A stretch of 64,000 nucleotides of DNA. Origin: Adiantum capillus-veneris. Its lineage: Eukaryota; Streptophyta; Polypodiopsida; Polypodiales; Pteridaceae. The notes below the pieces were generated by a model. The model was not told where the DNA came from, did no database searches, and worked only from the letters and a program-made list of their open reading frames with translations. Of the stretch, positions 34,293 through 46,454 are shown one piece after another. Numbering within the stretch: the stretch's first letter is position 1; every line of letters starts with the position of its first letter. Where the stretch lies: assembly GCA_014529385.2 (NCBI GenBank), contig CM043960.1:123579543-123643542 (forward strand), written 5' to 3'. A program made the translations under genes and the position numbers.

Positions 34293-37155
34293 ATGGCTTC
34301 TTCTTCCACCCCCACAAATGTCCTCCTTAAAAGAACCTTCTATCATCTACACATTGACCTGGATCCCCAATATACGCCACTGTGTAAGCGAGCCAAAACT
34401 ACCATCAAAGTGACACCGATCATGACAAAGAGACTCAGAGCAAAGGGAGCAAAACACTTAGATATTTGGACAAAAGGCTCACTCTATCCATTGAATCCCA
34501 TGAAAAACTCTTTCACAACATTTTCAAATCCCACTTACTTATTGACCTTTGTAGATAATGGAGAGAATGGATTTCTTGGCTACTGTAAAGCTCTAAACAA
34601 CAAATCAGAAACTTATAAAGACATGGTGAAGCACCCAGCAAATGAGATTCAGCGACTTTCAAACTTGCATCATGAGGACCAAAAGACTATAATGCAGCGC
34701 ACACAAGAATCACAGGTCTTGCGAACAAAGTTACGGTCATTACAAAACAAAGAGATAATGTTAGGCACTCGTGTGCAAAAGAAGAAACTATGGAATCTTG
34801 AAACGTTGAAGGTAGGCTCTGGCGGCCTTAAGAAAACAATCCAAGCACTGAGGTGAGCATTGTAAACTGTCTAATTAATTTAAATTAATCTAAGTTTTTG
34901 TTTATGTTAGTTATGCTTTCTTTGTAGAGATTCCATCTATCCAGAAAAGAAAACATAGACCTGAAGGCATAGGAAATCAATTAAAGCCATTGATAACTAG
35001 TGGTCTTGCAAAGGATATCATGCAGGACAAAAAGTTTAGGTTTTGCAATGAGATGTCGTTGAAAAATTCATTTCAAAGAATGTAGTCCCTGCCAAGCATA
35101 TACAGGGTACATTGGACTCCCTTGGAGTTAGTAAAAGAGGTTACTCAGCTATTCAACAGTCTATCTCTTCCATGTTTGTGAAGAAGGGAATAAAGTCTAA
35201 GCTTTTACCAACAGCTGCAAGTGTTTGGAAGGAAAGACTACAGCTCAATAATGAACATACAGACTTCATTGGATGTCCATTTCATATTCAAGATATTTAT
35301 AGCTCACAGGGAACTATTGTCACTTATGATGAGTACAACAATATCTTCATGGACCTCACTTTGTTGCAAACTAGAATGGTAGAGTTCTACAATATCACAT
35401 TTGAAGAGACATGTGGCGTTCTATATTTTGTTTTGAAGCTAGATGAGTGTGAGATTCTTAAAGAGAAGAAGCTAGAGCGAGTTACAATCACATTAATGAA
35501 TAGGGCCCTTTCCAAATGTCCCACTGATGACCCTTCATACTTCAGTGTTCAATCAGAAACAAACATATGGTGGCTTGGTGCATTTCAGGTAATCCAGTTA
35601 TCTCCAATTTTGTAGCTCTAGCAAGCCCTCTATTGTACCTAAATTTTAGATTTATTTTTCATATCTCATAAGGATTGATCTTGCAAGTAAAGAAAGAAGA
35701 CCATGACATTTTATTTTGGGTGTTCCATCAAACCCCTATTCCAGATATCATTGATAGGCAAATGAATCGAGGAGAGGTATTGGTTGTAGATGGGAGAGGA
35801 GACTTTCAAGTTCATTGGCATCTTGCAGGTGACCTCAAAACACTAAAGTGTATGTATAATTGTGGAATGGGTGCCATGGCAAAGTCTCCATGCTTGTATT
35901 GCATGGAGCCTGCAAAAGTGATGGACCCAAAGTGGTAGCGAAAGGCTCCTACTCGTCACAATCAAGACTCTAATTTCCAACCAGTTCTGGATATACCACT
36001 TGTTAATGTCCATATTTGTACAATGCATGGTCCCTGCCGAATTGTAGAGAAGTTGGTATATATGTACATTGGGTTTGCTTCGAAAATCATAAAGTCATCT
36101 GAACAACAAGTCGCTCTAGAGGCTTTGGAACTAGTTTTGTCAGATATTGGTCTACATGGGGGCAATGCGAAAATACAGCGGGACGAAAAAAGGTCAACCA
36201 ATGAGAAAGATGTACCCTGCAAACCATCCATATGTGGGGTCAAGGCACGCCGTTTTCTATCTCAACCTCAAGGTATGAAAGATGGGAAGCTAACAAAGCG
36301 AGGGAAAGTATATCACTCTCCCTACATTAGCAAAGTTGAGTATATGCACTGAAAAAAACTTCATTTAGCAGTGAAAGACCAAGAGCCAACAACTCGCAAT
36401 GCAAAGGGTGATGTGTGGCGTTCCATTGACATATTATTTCCAATGTATGAGAATGATGATTGGTCGCAGGATAATCTCAGCAAGTTTAAACAGAACCTTC
36501 CGCTATTGAAAAAATCCTTCAAGACAGCATGGATTGACACTCAATCCACTCATTACATGGTAAATTCATTACATATTATTTCCAATGTATGAGAATGATG
36601 ATTGGTCGCAAGATAATCTCAGCAAGTTTAAACAGAACCTTCCGCTATTGAAAAAATCCTTCAAGACGGCATGGATTGACACTCAATCCACTCATTACAT
36701 GGTAAATTCAAAGCACCTCAGATAGTCTTAGTATTAAGTTTATGTTTAAATTTCTAAATAGATTTCTTCTTTTGCAGCACATTATTTTTAATCATTTTCC
36801 GTACTTCATCCAAAAGTATGGGAATCCAGGTATATGGAACACCCAGGGCCTGGAGAAGTCTCATTACATGGCTAGAAATGCCTACTTTAGACACACATAG
36901 CATGGAGGCTCTCAAAATAAGGCAAACAGTCTAAAAGAGTTATTTCAATGGTTTTATCACAGAATTATTCATCGCATGCAACAAAAGCAAGTATTGGCCT
37001 CTTCAGCAATCGTACAGGCAATCAAACATTTGCAACTTCAGAAAAGAAAGCGAGCAGACGCATTCAACAACTCAAGTGCTCTTGAAATTAAAATCGGGTG
37101 GAGAGAGACAATGCAATATGCCAATCATCGGTGGAACAAGAGAGTTAGAGTTTAG
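34293..37155 (+). pseudogene. Transposase-like gene, inner copy (four or more exons)
   Basis: Exon 1 (34293-34852, donor GTGAGC) encodes a Lys/Arg-rich N-terminus and a coiled coil (KDMVKHPANEIQRLSNLHHED). Exon 2 starts at 34928 and ends at 35588 (LDSLGVSKRGYSAIQQSISS; CPTDDPSYFSVQSETNIWWLG). The next part has VDGRGDFQVHWHLAGDLKTL and a CX2C pair in MGAMAKSPCLYCMEP, then DIPLVNVHICTMHGPCRIVEKL. The last exon (36778-37155) has NTQGLEKSHYMARNAYFRHT. The GD-K-L...C-x2-C...IP-N-H...GLE order resembles RNase H-fold transposases with Asp/Asp/Glu residues; that assignment is inference. Stops near 34960, 35937 and 36351 damage it. A second copy lies at 61609-64000. Confidence 0.65.
36429..36712. repeat. 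142-bp tandem duplication across an exon end
   Basis: 36429-36570 and 36571-36712 differ by very few bases. Each contains the end of a transposase-like exon (WIDTQSTHYM) and its splice donor GTAAATTC. Confidence 0.92.
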
Positions 37156-37213
37156 ATGATCGGATGTACCACAAATGCCTGTAGAATTAAATTCAATATG
37201 TACCACAACTATT

Positions 37214-37614
37214 TCAACATTTTGATGATTTGCAAATATAATTTGGAACCTCACCCTTGTATCTGATCATTAAATGTTTGCCATACTCTAAGAGTTCAGT
37301 AGGGTTTTCTTTCCCTAAAGATAATGCCATTGTTGTGTATGTGTAGTAATATGCTGACCAAAACATTCTCTCCCAAAAACCTTGTCAACGAGGATAACTT
37401 GGTCAGCATTTTGTGGCAGCATTGGAACACCTAAGAAGAGAGATAATGTCTTGAAAGAATAGGTTGCAGTATTCCCCTCTTGTGACATTCCGTTGTGGAA
37501 GATTAGGATGGGTGCCTCGCATAAACTAGGAAGATATTGTCCTAGAGCTGCATCCCTACCACGGAACTGTGTTCTTCAATGATGAAGAAATCCATCCTTT
37601 TCAGCAATCCATGA
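37214..37614 (-). pseudogene. ORF-X of the inner copy, last exon
   Basis: Read on the minus strand after the acceptor ACAG near 37615, it begins SWIAEKDGFLHH and continues RGRDAALGQYLPSLCEAPI, MSQEGNTATYSFKTLSLFLG and PMLPQNADQVILV. It aligns with the last exon of the outer copy (61123-61544). It ends 58 bases from the stop of the convergent transposase-like gene. Small frameshifts are present. Its upstream exons are at 50978-52955; the retrotransposon array lies in the intron between. Confidence 0.7.
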
Positions 37615-37635
37615 CTGTAAACAAAAGAAGTGTTT

Positions 37636-37695
<60 letters not shown>

Positions 37696-38160
37696 AGCTG
37701 TATTAAATCTTACTTAATAAGACATAATTGAACTTTTACATTCAAAAGAGCAACTGGCCAAGGATCAATGAACTGATTTGTACAAAAATAACTCAGTATC
37801 AGAATTATCTAAGTACAATGATTGTAAGAAAGAGATCCTCTTTCAATGTGGTTGGTAGTAAAAAAACTTCCCCGTTCTTCAATGGATATTTCATAACAGT
37901 AATGTTGCTTGCCAAAGAAAAGAAACCCTCCAAGATAAGATAGAGTCCTTACCTGCATCCATCCAAACAAGACAACAATTTAGTTAGCCTTGGATGTATT
38001 TTACAGGTATCAATGGACTATATCAGTTGTTATCCATGTCCATCTTACAGAATTTAATTACTTTAGACAAGCTAGGTCATTAAGTTTTGTTAAAGAATAG
38101 TGAGGTTCACTTGTTTAAGCCATAGCTTGGTAGCTATGCTTGAGCCCATAGCAGCAGCCA

Positions 38161-38771
38161 TATACTTACTAATCAGTAGAGTATCGTAAACCTCCATTTT
38201 TACCAAGTGAGACTGCATTTCCCGAGCCATATCTCGGTATTTATGCCAAGTTTGAGAGTACCAACCATATACTTACCTTTAACTTCACAAGATTTCTCCA
38301 TAGCTCGGTAGCTATGCTTAGATTAACAGTAGCAACCATTTACTTACAAAAAAAAAGAGTATCAATGAGAAACCTATTCAAATGGAGCTTTATGTCATGA
38401 GTCAAAGGCCAATTTTTCACGCCAATGCTGAGAGTAATCCCCATATATACTTACCTTTCAAAACGTGTAGTTTCTCATTAAGCTCTTAGTATTAAGCCCT
38501 TAGCCACCAAATACTTACCAATCAAGTGGATTTTCATGTCATGAGCCAAAAAGGCCGGCTTTTTTGCTGAGAGTATATACTTACCTTAAAAAACTTCAAG
38601 TTTTAAGTATTCAATACAGTTCGGCAGATTTCAGCCCTGTTTTTCTCCAAGCTACCTCCATTGTCCTTGGTGCTAGATAGCTTTAACACCTTTTCCCCAT
38701 ATGAAATCGAGATAACTTGCAACGGTTTAAGAGGGCCCCCCAAAAAAACCAGAAATTGCCATATACTTACC
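38161..38771 (-). repeat. Degenerate minisatellite with splice-donor-like motif
   Basis: The plus-strand phrase ATACTTAC recurs at about 38162, 38269, 38340, 38447, 38511, 38577 and 38763. On the minus strand this is GTAAGTAT, the plant 5' splice-site consensus, in the sense direction of ORF-X. 'agctcggtagctatgctt' also recurs. Confidence 0.7.
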
Positions 38772-39418
38772 ATCAGAAGAGCGAGCAAAGAGAGGCAAAA
38801 AAAACCCCATCATACAAAGTTTAGGGATACAAAAAGTCCATTTTTTAATGTAAGTCCCCATAGTAAACGAATGCATTAGTCAAGACTACGAATAAGACAA
38901 CCCCCCAAAAAAAACCAGTAAAATGCCAACAGTCTGCAGACAGTTCAACACTGTCAAACCCCATTTGAGAGCTAAGGTAGGTAGCATCACCCATATGTCA
39001 TGCTACTACAATATATCTCTAGGAACCATAGTATGCGATTATCAACAAAAATCCGTTTAAGCAGAACACTCCAAAAAACAACCAGTGTGATACCTAACAA
39101 AGTCCGCAGTCAGTTCAGCGATTACCAAAGCATTTGAGAGCTTATGTAGTAATTAGCAACCATATGCCATGCTAAAAAATCTTAAGAACCACAGTGGTTC
39201 ATTGTCAAAAACAACTCGTCAAGCAGAACCATCAAAAACATCCTTTCCTACTACGTTTTGCAAGATGTCAAAGCCAAAAGCACATAGTGCTATTCAGGGA
39301 GCACCTAGTGCTATCCAAGGCAGGGGTATAATACCCTTTAGTATAACCATATTAGGCTTTGTAAAAGCTTACCAACAGAGAAAAAAATATAGCATTTGTA
39401 CACAGTCGACAGCAGATC

Positions 39419-40555
39419 TGTCACGGGAACCGAATAATAGAGATCGACAACAAAAGATAGAGAAAGAGATCTTTGTATTGATGAATCTTTGTAGAGTTTT
39501 GATACAACAGAGGAGCAATTGAAAATGGGCGCACTCCGTTGTACGGAGCTCGAACCTCCCGACCACCCCCGAGCTTCAGTTCTCTTGCATGCAGCGTCTC
39601 ACTCTCACTCGCACTCGCACTTGCACTCTCACTCTCATTGGCACTCGCACTCGTAGTCATAGAAGAAGAGATCGGTGAATGATCCCCAAACGCACCACCC
39701 GTCGTGCTTTTATCCTTCTTTTCCTCGAAAAGCCTGTACGATTTTCGCACCAAGTATACCTGCGAGAATAATATAAGAACGTGATCGCTAAGCGATCCGT
39801 GAAGGTTAGATTTTTATCATGACACTTTGCACAGATCCTGTTTCACACATTGATTTTTTCATCGCCTACAAAATAGCCAAAAGAACATACTCGTGCAACC
39901 AATTCAACATGATAATCAAAGTAAACAAACATAATTATGTACCTTCATAATCTCAATTGTAATACTCTACCATGAAGAAACAATCCTTGTAGCAGGGAGA
40001 GCTGTATGATGTTGTATGTCTGTCTGTCCCTATGTATACTACACTGCTGCTGCTTTATGTTTGTTTTCATCATAACTTCTACAAACGAACTCAGAACAGA
40101 GAAATCCAGGTACTCAAAACGACGGGAATAGGTCTGTTCTACAAGGCATTTCAGACAGAATTGTGAAAAACGTCTCTGTTTGGCTAAAAACGCAACTTTT
40201 AGGTCGCGACTCATAAAACCTCTATTTTCGGATCTCCACTACTTTTTCAACTTATTTTAAGCGTACCCATGCATTTTAAGCTAAAACACATAAATATAAA
40301 ACACTCATATTAATAAAAATCTCAATTTTTACTATTCATAGACAGACTATCTGTTATTCGTTAATCTTTATCAAATACGTCTTTAGTGTATTATTTTAAA
40401 AAAAAGAATATATGTTCTCTCTTAATATCTCAAACTCATTCATATAAGCTTTATTTAATAGACTATTCAACAATCTTTCAAATCGTGCTAAACGAAAGAT
40501 ATGCCCTACTACATTCTTTTCGACTTTAAGAACTTCAAAGATTAGTTCTATTACA
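39419..40555 (-). repeat. LTR A
   Basis: TGTCACGGG to CTATTACA, 1137 bp. Contains a hexanucleotide-like run of 'cactcg' units at about 39598-39655. The adjoining minus-strand internal sequence GATAAGGGGAGAA is the polypurine tract. Confidence 0.9.
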
Positions 40556-41610
40556 TTCTCCCCTTATCAAAATTAACTCTGTCCTCAGAGTTGGAAAGAG
40601 AGGGGAATTCTCTTTGCAAAACACTAAGATCAACCCATGAAGCATACTCTACTGGATAGTTATGCTACTTAATCAAAACTTCCACAATGTCTGTATTTCT
40701 TAGATGTTTAACACAGCTATCTATCACTAAGTCTGGTTCTACAGTCAATGTTCCGTCATCTTTCAACTTAGAGTTGTCCTATAAAACATGATGCACATTA
40801 CGAATATACTTTTTCAATAAACTCACATGAAATACAGGATGCACTTTGACATGAGAAGGAAATTCCAATTTGTAAGCTAATGAACCAATGCGCTTCAAAA
40901 TTTTAAATGGCCCAGCAAATCATGGAGACAATCTCTTATCCTTTTCAAGAATCAAATGAGACTTCTCGGGAATAACCTTTAAGAAAACCATATCACCAGT
41001 TTCATACTCCACAACCCGATGTCTCTTGTCATAATACAATTTATGTCTCTTTTGAGCTTCTCTAATAATCCCCCTGATTTTGGTCAACTCGTTACCCATT
41101 TTCTCAAGCATCTCACGTGACAGTTCTACCTTATTCCTCGAGTTAAGAAATTAATAGGTTTGGGACAGTTATAGCCATACATTGCCTCAAACGGAGTCAA
41201 CATAATAGATGAATGATATGAACTGTTGTATGCAAATTCAACCAAAGGCAAATATTCATTCCAATTAGATTGGTTTTCATTGATATACATTCGTAACATA
41301 TCTTCTAAAATACGATTCACTCTCTCCGTTTCCCCATCGGTTTGAGAATAAAAAGTAGTAGACATGCGTAAGTGGGTACCTATAGAGTCAAAAGTTGCTC
41401 TCCAGAAATGAGAAGTGAACTTAGAATCTTAAAAGAAGAATTTGCAGAAATACACAAGCGGTCATAATAATACAAATTTCCCTTATACGCAAGAATTTCA
41501 AAATAGGCTTATAAAAGGAATCATTTTCAACTTCAGCATGTATCTCATCAATCAAATTGGATCGCACAACAGTCAAAAAATTACACATGGGCCTACGACT
41601 TAATGCTTCT
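40556..41610 (-). pseudogene. pol: Chromovirus pol remnant (integrase end)
   Basis: On the minus strand: QTDGETERVNRILEDMLRMY (third catalytic residue region), [22 protein letters not shown]-like and MYGYNCPKPINFL, then KRHKLYYDKRHRVVEYETGD and IPEKSHLILEKDKRLSP before a stop. The chromodomain region is present but broken to 40600. A deletion near 41430 removes most of the integrase core, joining SKF-type sequence directly to the zinc-finger side. Similarity ends at about 41610, where the inverted segment begins. Confidence 0.8.
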
Positions 41611-44600
41611 TATTGTCTAAATTGATTGAGAAATTAAACTTGAAATTAAATTGAGAAGTTAAAAGACTTCTGGACTTAACCAGTGGTAATAATAGTTTCA
41701 CGAAAGAGTTAGTAGAATTTTATTTTTTTCTTTGAAGAGTCGTAATCATAAAGATCGTTCCTATATCATAAACATTGATATGCATGATGTCATCATTGGT
41801 ATCAATTAGATGATTGAAAATCATGTTTTGATTGATTGTTAAGAAAGAAAACTGATGATAAGTCACACTCTTTGTGGAAAGAAAGAGATCCTAAATCTAC
41901 TTTTGGCCATGGAATTGATAAGGTGACTTAGATAAGAGTGTGAGACGTTTCTTGTGTTTGCTAATGAGATTAAAGAAGAATCTGGGGATAAATAGAAAGA
42001 GACAAATCCAAAATTTGTAGAGGATCTCTTACATGATTTAAGGATGTGTTCTAGACGATCTTCCTGGTATACCTCCGCCTAGAGCGGTAGACCATGCCAT
42101 AGATCTATATCCAGGAGCAACACCTTATTCAAGGGCTCCATACAGGTTCAATATTGATGAGCTTAAAGAGCTCAAGATACAACTTGATGATTTTTGAAAA
42201 AGGGTTTTTTCATTAAACCTAGTGTATCTCCTTGGGGTAGTCCTGTGTTATTCCAAAAGAAAAAGGATGGTACATATAGGTTATGCATTGACTACAGGGG
42301 ATTAAACAAACAGACCATTAAGAACAAATATCCTCTTCCTCACATAGATGAATTGCTTAGCCATTTGAGTGGTGCCACAATATTTTCAAAGATTGACCTT
42401 TGTTCTAGCTACCATCAAATCCGCATCACGGCCGAGGACATTCCAAAGACTGCTTTTTGTACACGTTATGGGCATTATGAATTTACAGTTCTTGCTTTTG
42501 GTTTGACTAATGCACCAACAACTTTCATGTGCTTAATGAATAGTACTTTTCACCCATATCTTGATGACTTCATTCTGGTATTTTTGGATGATATTTTTGT
42601 GTATTCTAAGAACGAAGAAGATCATGCATTGCACTTAAAGAAAACATTTGAGGTTTTGCGTGAACATAAATTGTATGCCAAAGCAAGTAAGTGTTCTTTT
42701 GCAAAGGATCAGATTGTGTATTTGGGAAGAGTGATTTCTAAAGAGGGGATTCACATTGATCTTGACAAAGTTAAGACTATTGTGGAGTGGCCAACACCAA
42801 AGTCATTAAGGGATGTGAGAAGCTTTATGGATCTAGCACAATATGAGAGAGCACACATTAAAGATTTCTCTAAGATAGCAAGTCCTTTGACCGAATTGAC
42901 CAAGAAAGACAAGGGTTTTGTGTGGACTTCTAGCTGTGAGACTCCTTTTGAGACCTTGAAGGCTAAAATAGTGGAAAATTGTGTTTTAAAAGTTCCTGAG
43001 ATGGGCAAACCATTTGTTGTGTCATGTGACGCTAGTGGTGAACAATTAGGTTGTGTTTTGACACAAGAAGGAAGAGTGGTTGCATATGAGTCTAGGAAAT
43101 TAAGACGACACGAATTGAACTATACAACACATGATCTATAATTTCTTGATGTTGTTTATGCATTGAAACATTGGCGTCATCTTTTGCTTGGTGTCAAATT
43201 TGAATTGCCTACTGATCATCAAAGCCTGAAGTATATTTTCACTCAACCATTGTTAAACAACAGACAAACATGATGGATAATTTTGGATTTTGGATTTGAA
43301 GTATTTGTGTGGAAAAGAAAATAAAGTTGCAGATGCATTGAGTCGTAGGCCCATGTGTAATTTGTTGATTGTTGTGCGATCCAATTTGATTGATGAGATA
43401 CATGCCGAAGTTGAAAATGATTCTTTTTACATGCCTATCTTGAAATTCTTGTGTGAGAATATTGGTGAGATGTATGAGAACAGATATCACTTGTATAAGG
43501 GAACTCTGTATTATTATGACCGCTTGTGTATTCCTGCAAATTCTGCTTTTAAGAGTCAAATTTTGCATGAGTGTCATAATTCACATTTTTCTGGTCATCC
43601 TAGATTGAATAAGACATATGAAAAGATTAAAAGTTCATTCTTTTGGCCGCGTATGAAATTGGATGTTAAGAATTATGTGAGTGAATGCTTTCAATGTCAA
43701 CAAGTTAAAATTGAACATAAGAGGATGCCTGGTGACCTTCAACCCTTAGACATTCCTTTACAGAAGTGGGAGTCTATATCCATGGACTTTATCATTAGAC
43801 TTCCTACTACTCGTGGAGGGTATGACTTGATCTTTGTGGTGGTAGATACACTCACAAAACAAGCTCACTTCTTTCCTATAAAAATAAGTGATGCTGCATT
43901 GACCATTGCACGCTTGTTTGTGAAAGAGATATTTCATTTGCATGACATTCCCAAGAGTATAGTGTCTGACAGAGATTCTAAGTTCACTTCTCATTTCTGG
44001 AGAGCGACTTTTGACTCTATACGTACCCAGTTACTCATGTCTACTGCTTTCCATCCTCAAACAGATGAGATGGGAAAACGGAGAGAGTGAATCGTATTTT
44101 AGAAGATATGTTACGAATGTATGTCAATGAAAACCAATCTAATTGGAATGAATATCTGCCTTTGGTTGAATTTGCACATAACAGTTCATATCATTCATCT
44201 ATTATGTTGACTCCGTTTGAGGCAATGTATGGATATAACTGTCCCACACCTATTAATTTCTTAACTCGAGGAATAAGATAGAACTGTCACGTGAGATGCT
44301 TGAAAAAATGGAAAACGAGTTGACCAAAATCAGGGGGATTATTAGAGAAGCTCAAAAGAGACATAAATTGTATTATGACAAGAGACATCGGGTTGTGGAG
44401 TATGAAACTGGTGATATGGTTTTCTTAAAGGTTATTCCCGAGAAGTCTCATTTGATTCTTGAAAAGGATAAGAGATTGTCTCCACGATTTGCTAGGCCAT
44501 TTAAAATTTTGAAGCGCATTGGTTCATTAGCTTACAAATTGGAATTGCCTTTTCATGTCAAAGTGCATCCTGTATTTCATGTGAGTTTATTGAAAAAGTA

Positions 44601-44916
44601 TATTCGTAATGTGAATCATGTTTTACAGGACAACTCTAAGTTGAAAGATGACAGACCATTGACTGTAGAACCAGACTTAGTACTAGATAGGCGTTTTAAA
44701 CATCTGAGAAATAGAGACATTGTGGAAGTTTTGGTTAAGTGGCAGAACTATCCAGTAGAGGATGCATCATGGGTTGATCTTAGTGTTTTGCAAAGAGAAT
44801 TTTCCTCTCTTTAGACCAACTCTGAGGACAGAGTTAATTTTGATAAGGGGAGAATGTAATAGGACTAGTCTTTGAAGTTCTTAAAGTCGAAAAGAATGTA
44901 GCAGGGCATATCTTTC
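41611..44916 (+). pseudogene. pol: Inverted chromovirus pol: RT, RNase H, integrase, chromodomain
   Basis: Plus-strand, opposite to its LTRs. From about 42060: DDLPGIPPPRAVDHAIDL, then RT at 42194-43141 ([62 protein letters not shown] with FLDD at the active site), RNase H ([15 protein letters not shown]), integrase at 43290-44281 (zinc finger HECHNSHFSGHPRLN ... CFQCQQVK; SMDFIIRLP; SDRDSKFTSHFW) and a C-terminal part at 44296-44814 ending in a chromodomain (EVLVKWQNYPVEDASWVDL). Stops near 43140, 43272 and 44088 break it. It runs into a polypurine tract and 62 bp of LTR start (44855-44916). 41611-42050 is a degenerate upstream part. Confidence 0.88.
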
Positions 44917-45306
44917 TTATACCATCAAAATCTTTAAGCTTATCCTTCGTTAAGAATGATTGGTTGTCGCTTCTCCCATATCGTCATCGTTTCTTTTTCA
45001 CGTTGACGACCTCTATGTCCACCACCACCGTTCCTACCATCACCACTATCACCACCGCTAGGTGCCCCAGCGCCGCCACAATGATTATTGTTTCTTGGTG
45101 GATTAGCATGGTTTTCACCTCATGTTTGCCATCAAGGTCCACATAGATATCAGGCTCTCGTGCTGCTTTGCCCCGCAGAGCCTCAGCACGCTCCCGATTT
45201 TTTTGTTTCAGATCTTCTCATAGTCGCGAAATAAGGTCTTCTTGCTCCTTCATCCTCCTCTCGTATCCTTCCATGTCCAGAATCAACCGCTTGCTTTGAT
45301 ACCACT
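44917..45306 (-). pseudogene. gag: Chromovirus primer site and gag start
   Basis: Directly left of LTR B the minus strand reads TGGTATCAAAGC, an initiator-Met-type primer site. It is followed by a Gag-like N-terminus (MEGYERRMKEQEDLISRL, then a stop). So LTR B acts as 5' LTR for the left-hand unit. The frame ends at the inverted segment. Confidence 0.75.
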
Positions 45307-46454
45307 TGTCACAGGAACCGAATAATAGAGATAGACAGTGAAGGTAGAGAAAGAGATCTTTGTATTAATAGTGTTTGATACAACAGAGGAGCAATAAAAT
45401 AAATGGGCGCACTCCATTGTACGGAGCTCAAACCTCCCGACCACCCCCGAGCTTCAGTTCGCTTGCATGCAGCATCTCACTCGCACTCACACTCGCACTC
45501 GCACTCACACTCGCAAAAGAGGAGATCTGTGAATGATCCTTAAACGCACCATCCGTCTTCTTTAATCCTTCTTTTCCTCGGCAAGCATGCGGCTTCTCAA
45601 AATAGTCGCTTTTTAGGTGTCCAATCAACTCGATTTTCGCACCAAGTATACCTGCGAGAATAAGATAAGAACGTGATCACTAAGCGATCCGTAAAGGTTA
45701 GATTTTTATCATGACACTTTGCACAGATCCGGTTTCACACACTGATTTTTGCATCACCTACAAAATAGTGAAAAGAACATACTCGTGCAACCAATTCAAC
45801 ATGATAATCAAAGTTAAAAAACATAATTATATACCTTCATAATCTCAATTTCAATACTCTACCATGAAGAAACAATCTACTTCTTGGTTGATAGCAGGGA
45901 GAGTTGTATGATGTTGTATGTCTGCCTGTACCTCTGTATACTACACTGTTGCTGCTTTCTGTTTGTTTTCATCATAACTTCTACAAACGAACTCAGAACA
46001 GAGCAATCCAGGTACTCAAAACGACGGGAAAAGGTCTGGTCTACAAGGGTGCGTGAACAGAACTGCGAAAAACGTCTCTGTTTGGCTAAAAACGCAACTT
46101 TTAGGTCGCGACTCATAAAACCTCTATTTTTGGGTCTCCACTACTTTTACAACTTATTTTAAGCCTACCCATGCATTTTAAGCTAAAACACATAAATATA
46201 AAACATTGATATTAATAAAAATCTCAATTTTACTGTTCATAGACAGACTATCTGTTATTCATTAATCTTTATCAAATCCGTCTTTAGTGTATTATTTTTA
46301 AAAAAAGAATATATGTTCTCTCTTAATATCTCAACTCATTCGTATAAGCTCTATTTAATAGACTATTCAACAATCTTTCAAATCGTGCTAAACGAAAGAT
46401 ATGCCCTGCTACATTCTTTTCGACTTTAAGAACTTCAAAGACTAGTCCTATTAC
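45307..46454 (-). repeat. LTR B (shared by both units)
   Basis: TGTCACAGG to CTATTACA, 1148 bp. The left side adjoins a primer site and the right side a polypurine tract, so it is at once the 5' LTR of the left unit and the 3' LTR of the right unit. Confidence 0.9.

Larger units (their letters stand above)
37156..39413. other. Intron-like spacer with simple and minisatellite repeats
   Basis: Apart from the ORF-X exon (37214-37614) no gene is seen. A (GT)n tract covers about 37636-37691. Degenerate repeats with the phrase ATATACTTACC lie at 38100-38780. A diverged ~160-bp direct repeat lies at about 38919-39230 (starting 'aaccagt' in both copies). Confidence 0.65.

Noticed and set aside
44964-45146. 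Small Thr/Ser-rich plus-strand frame
   Set aside because: It is antisense to the chromovirus gag start.
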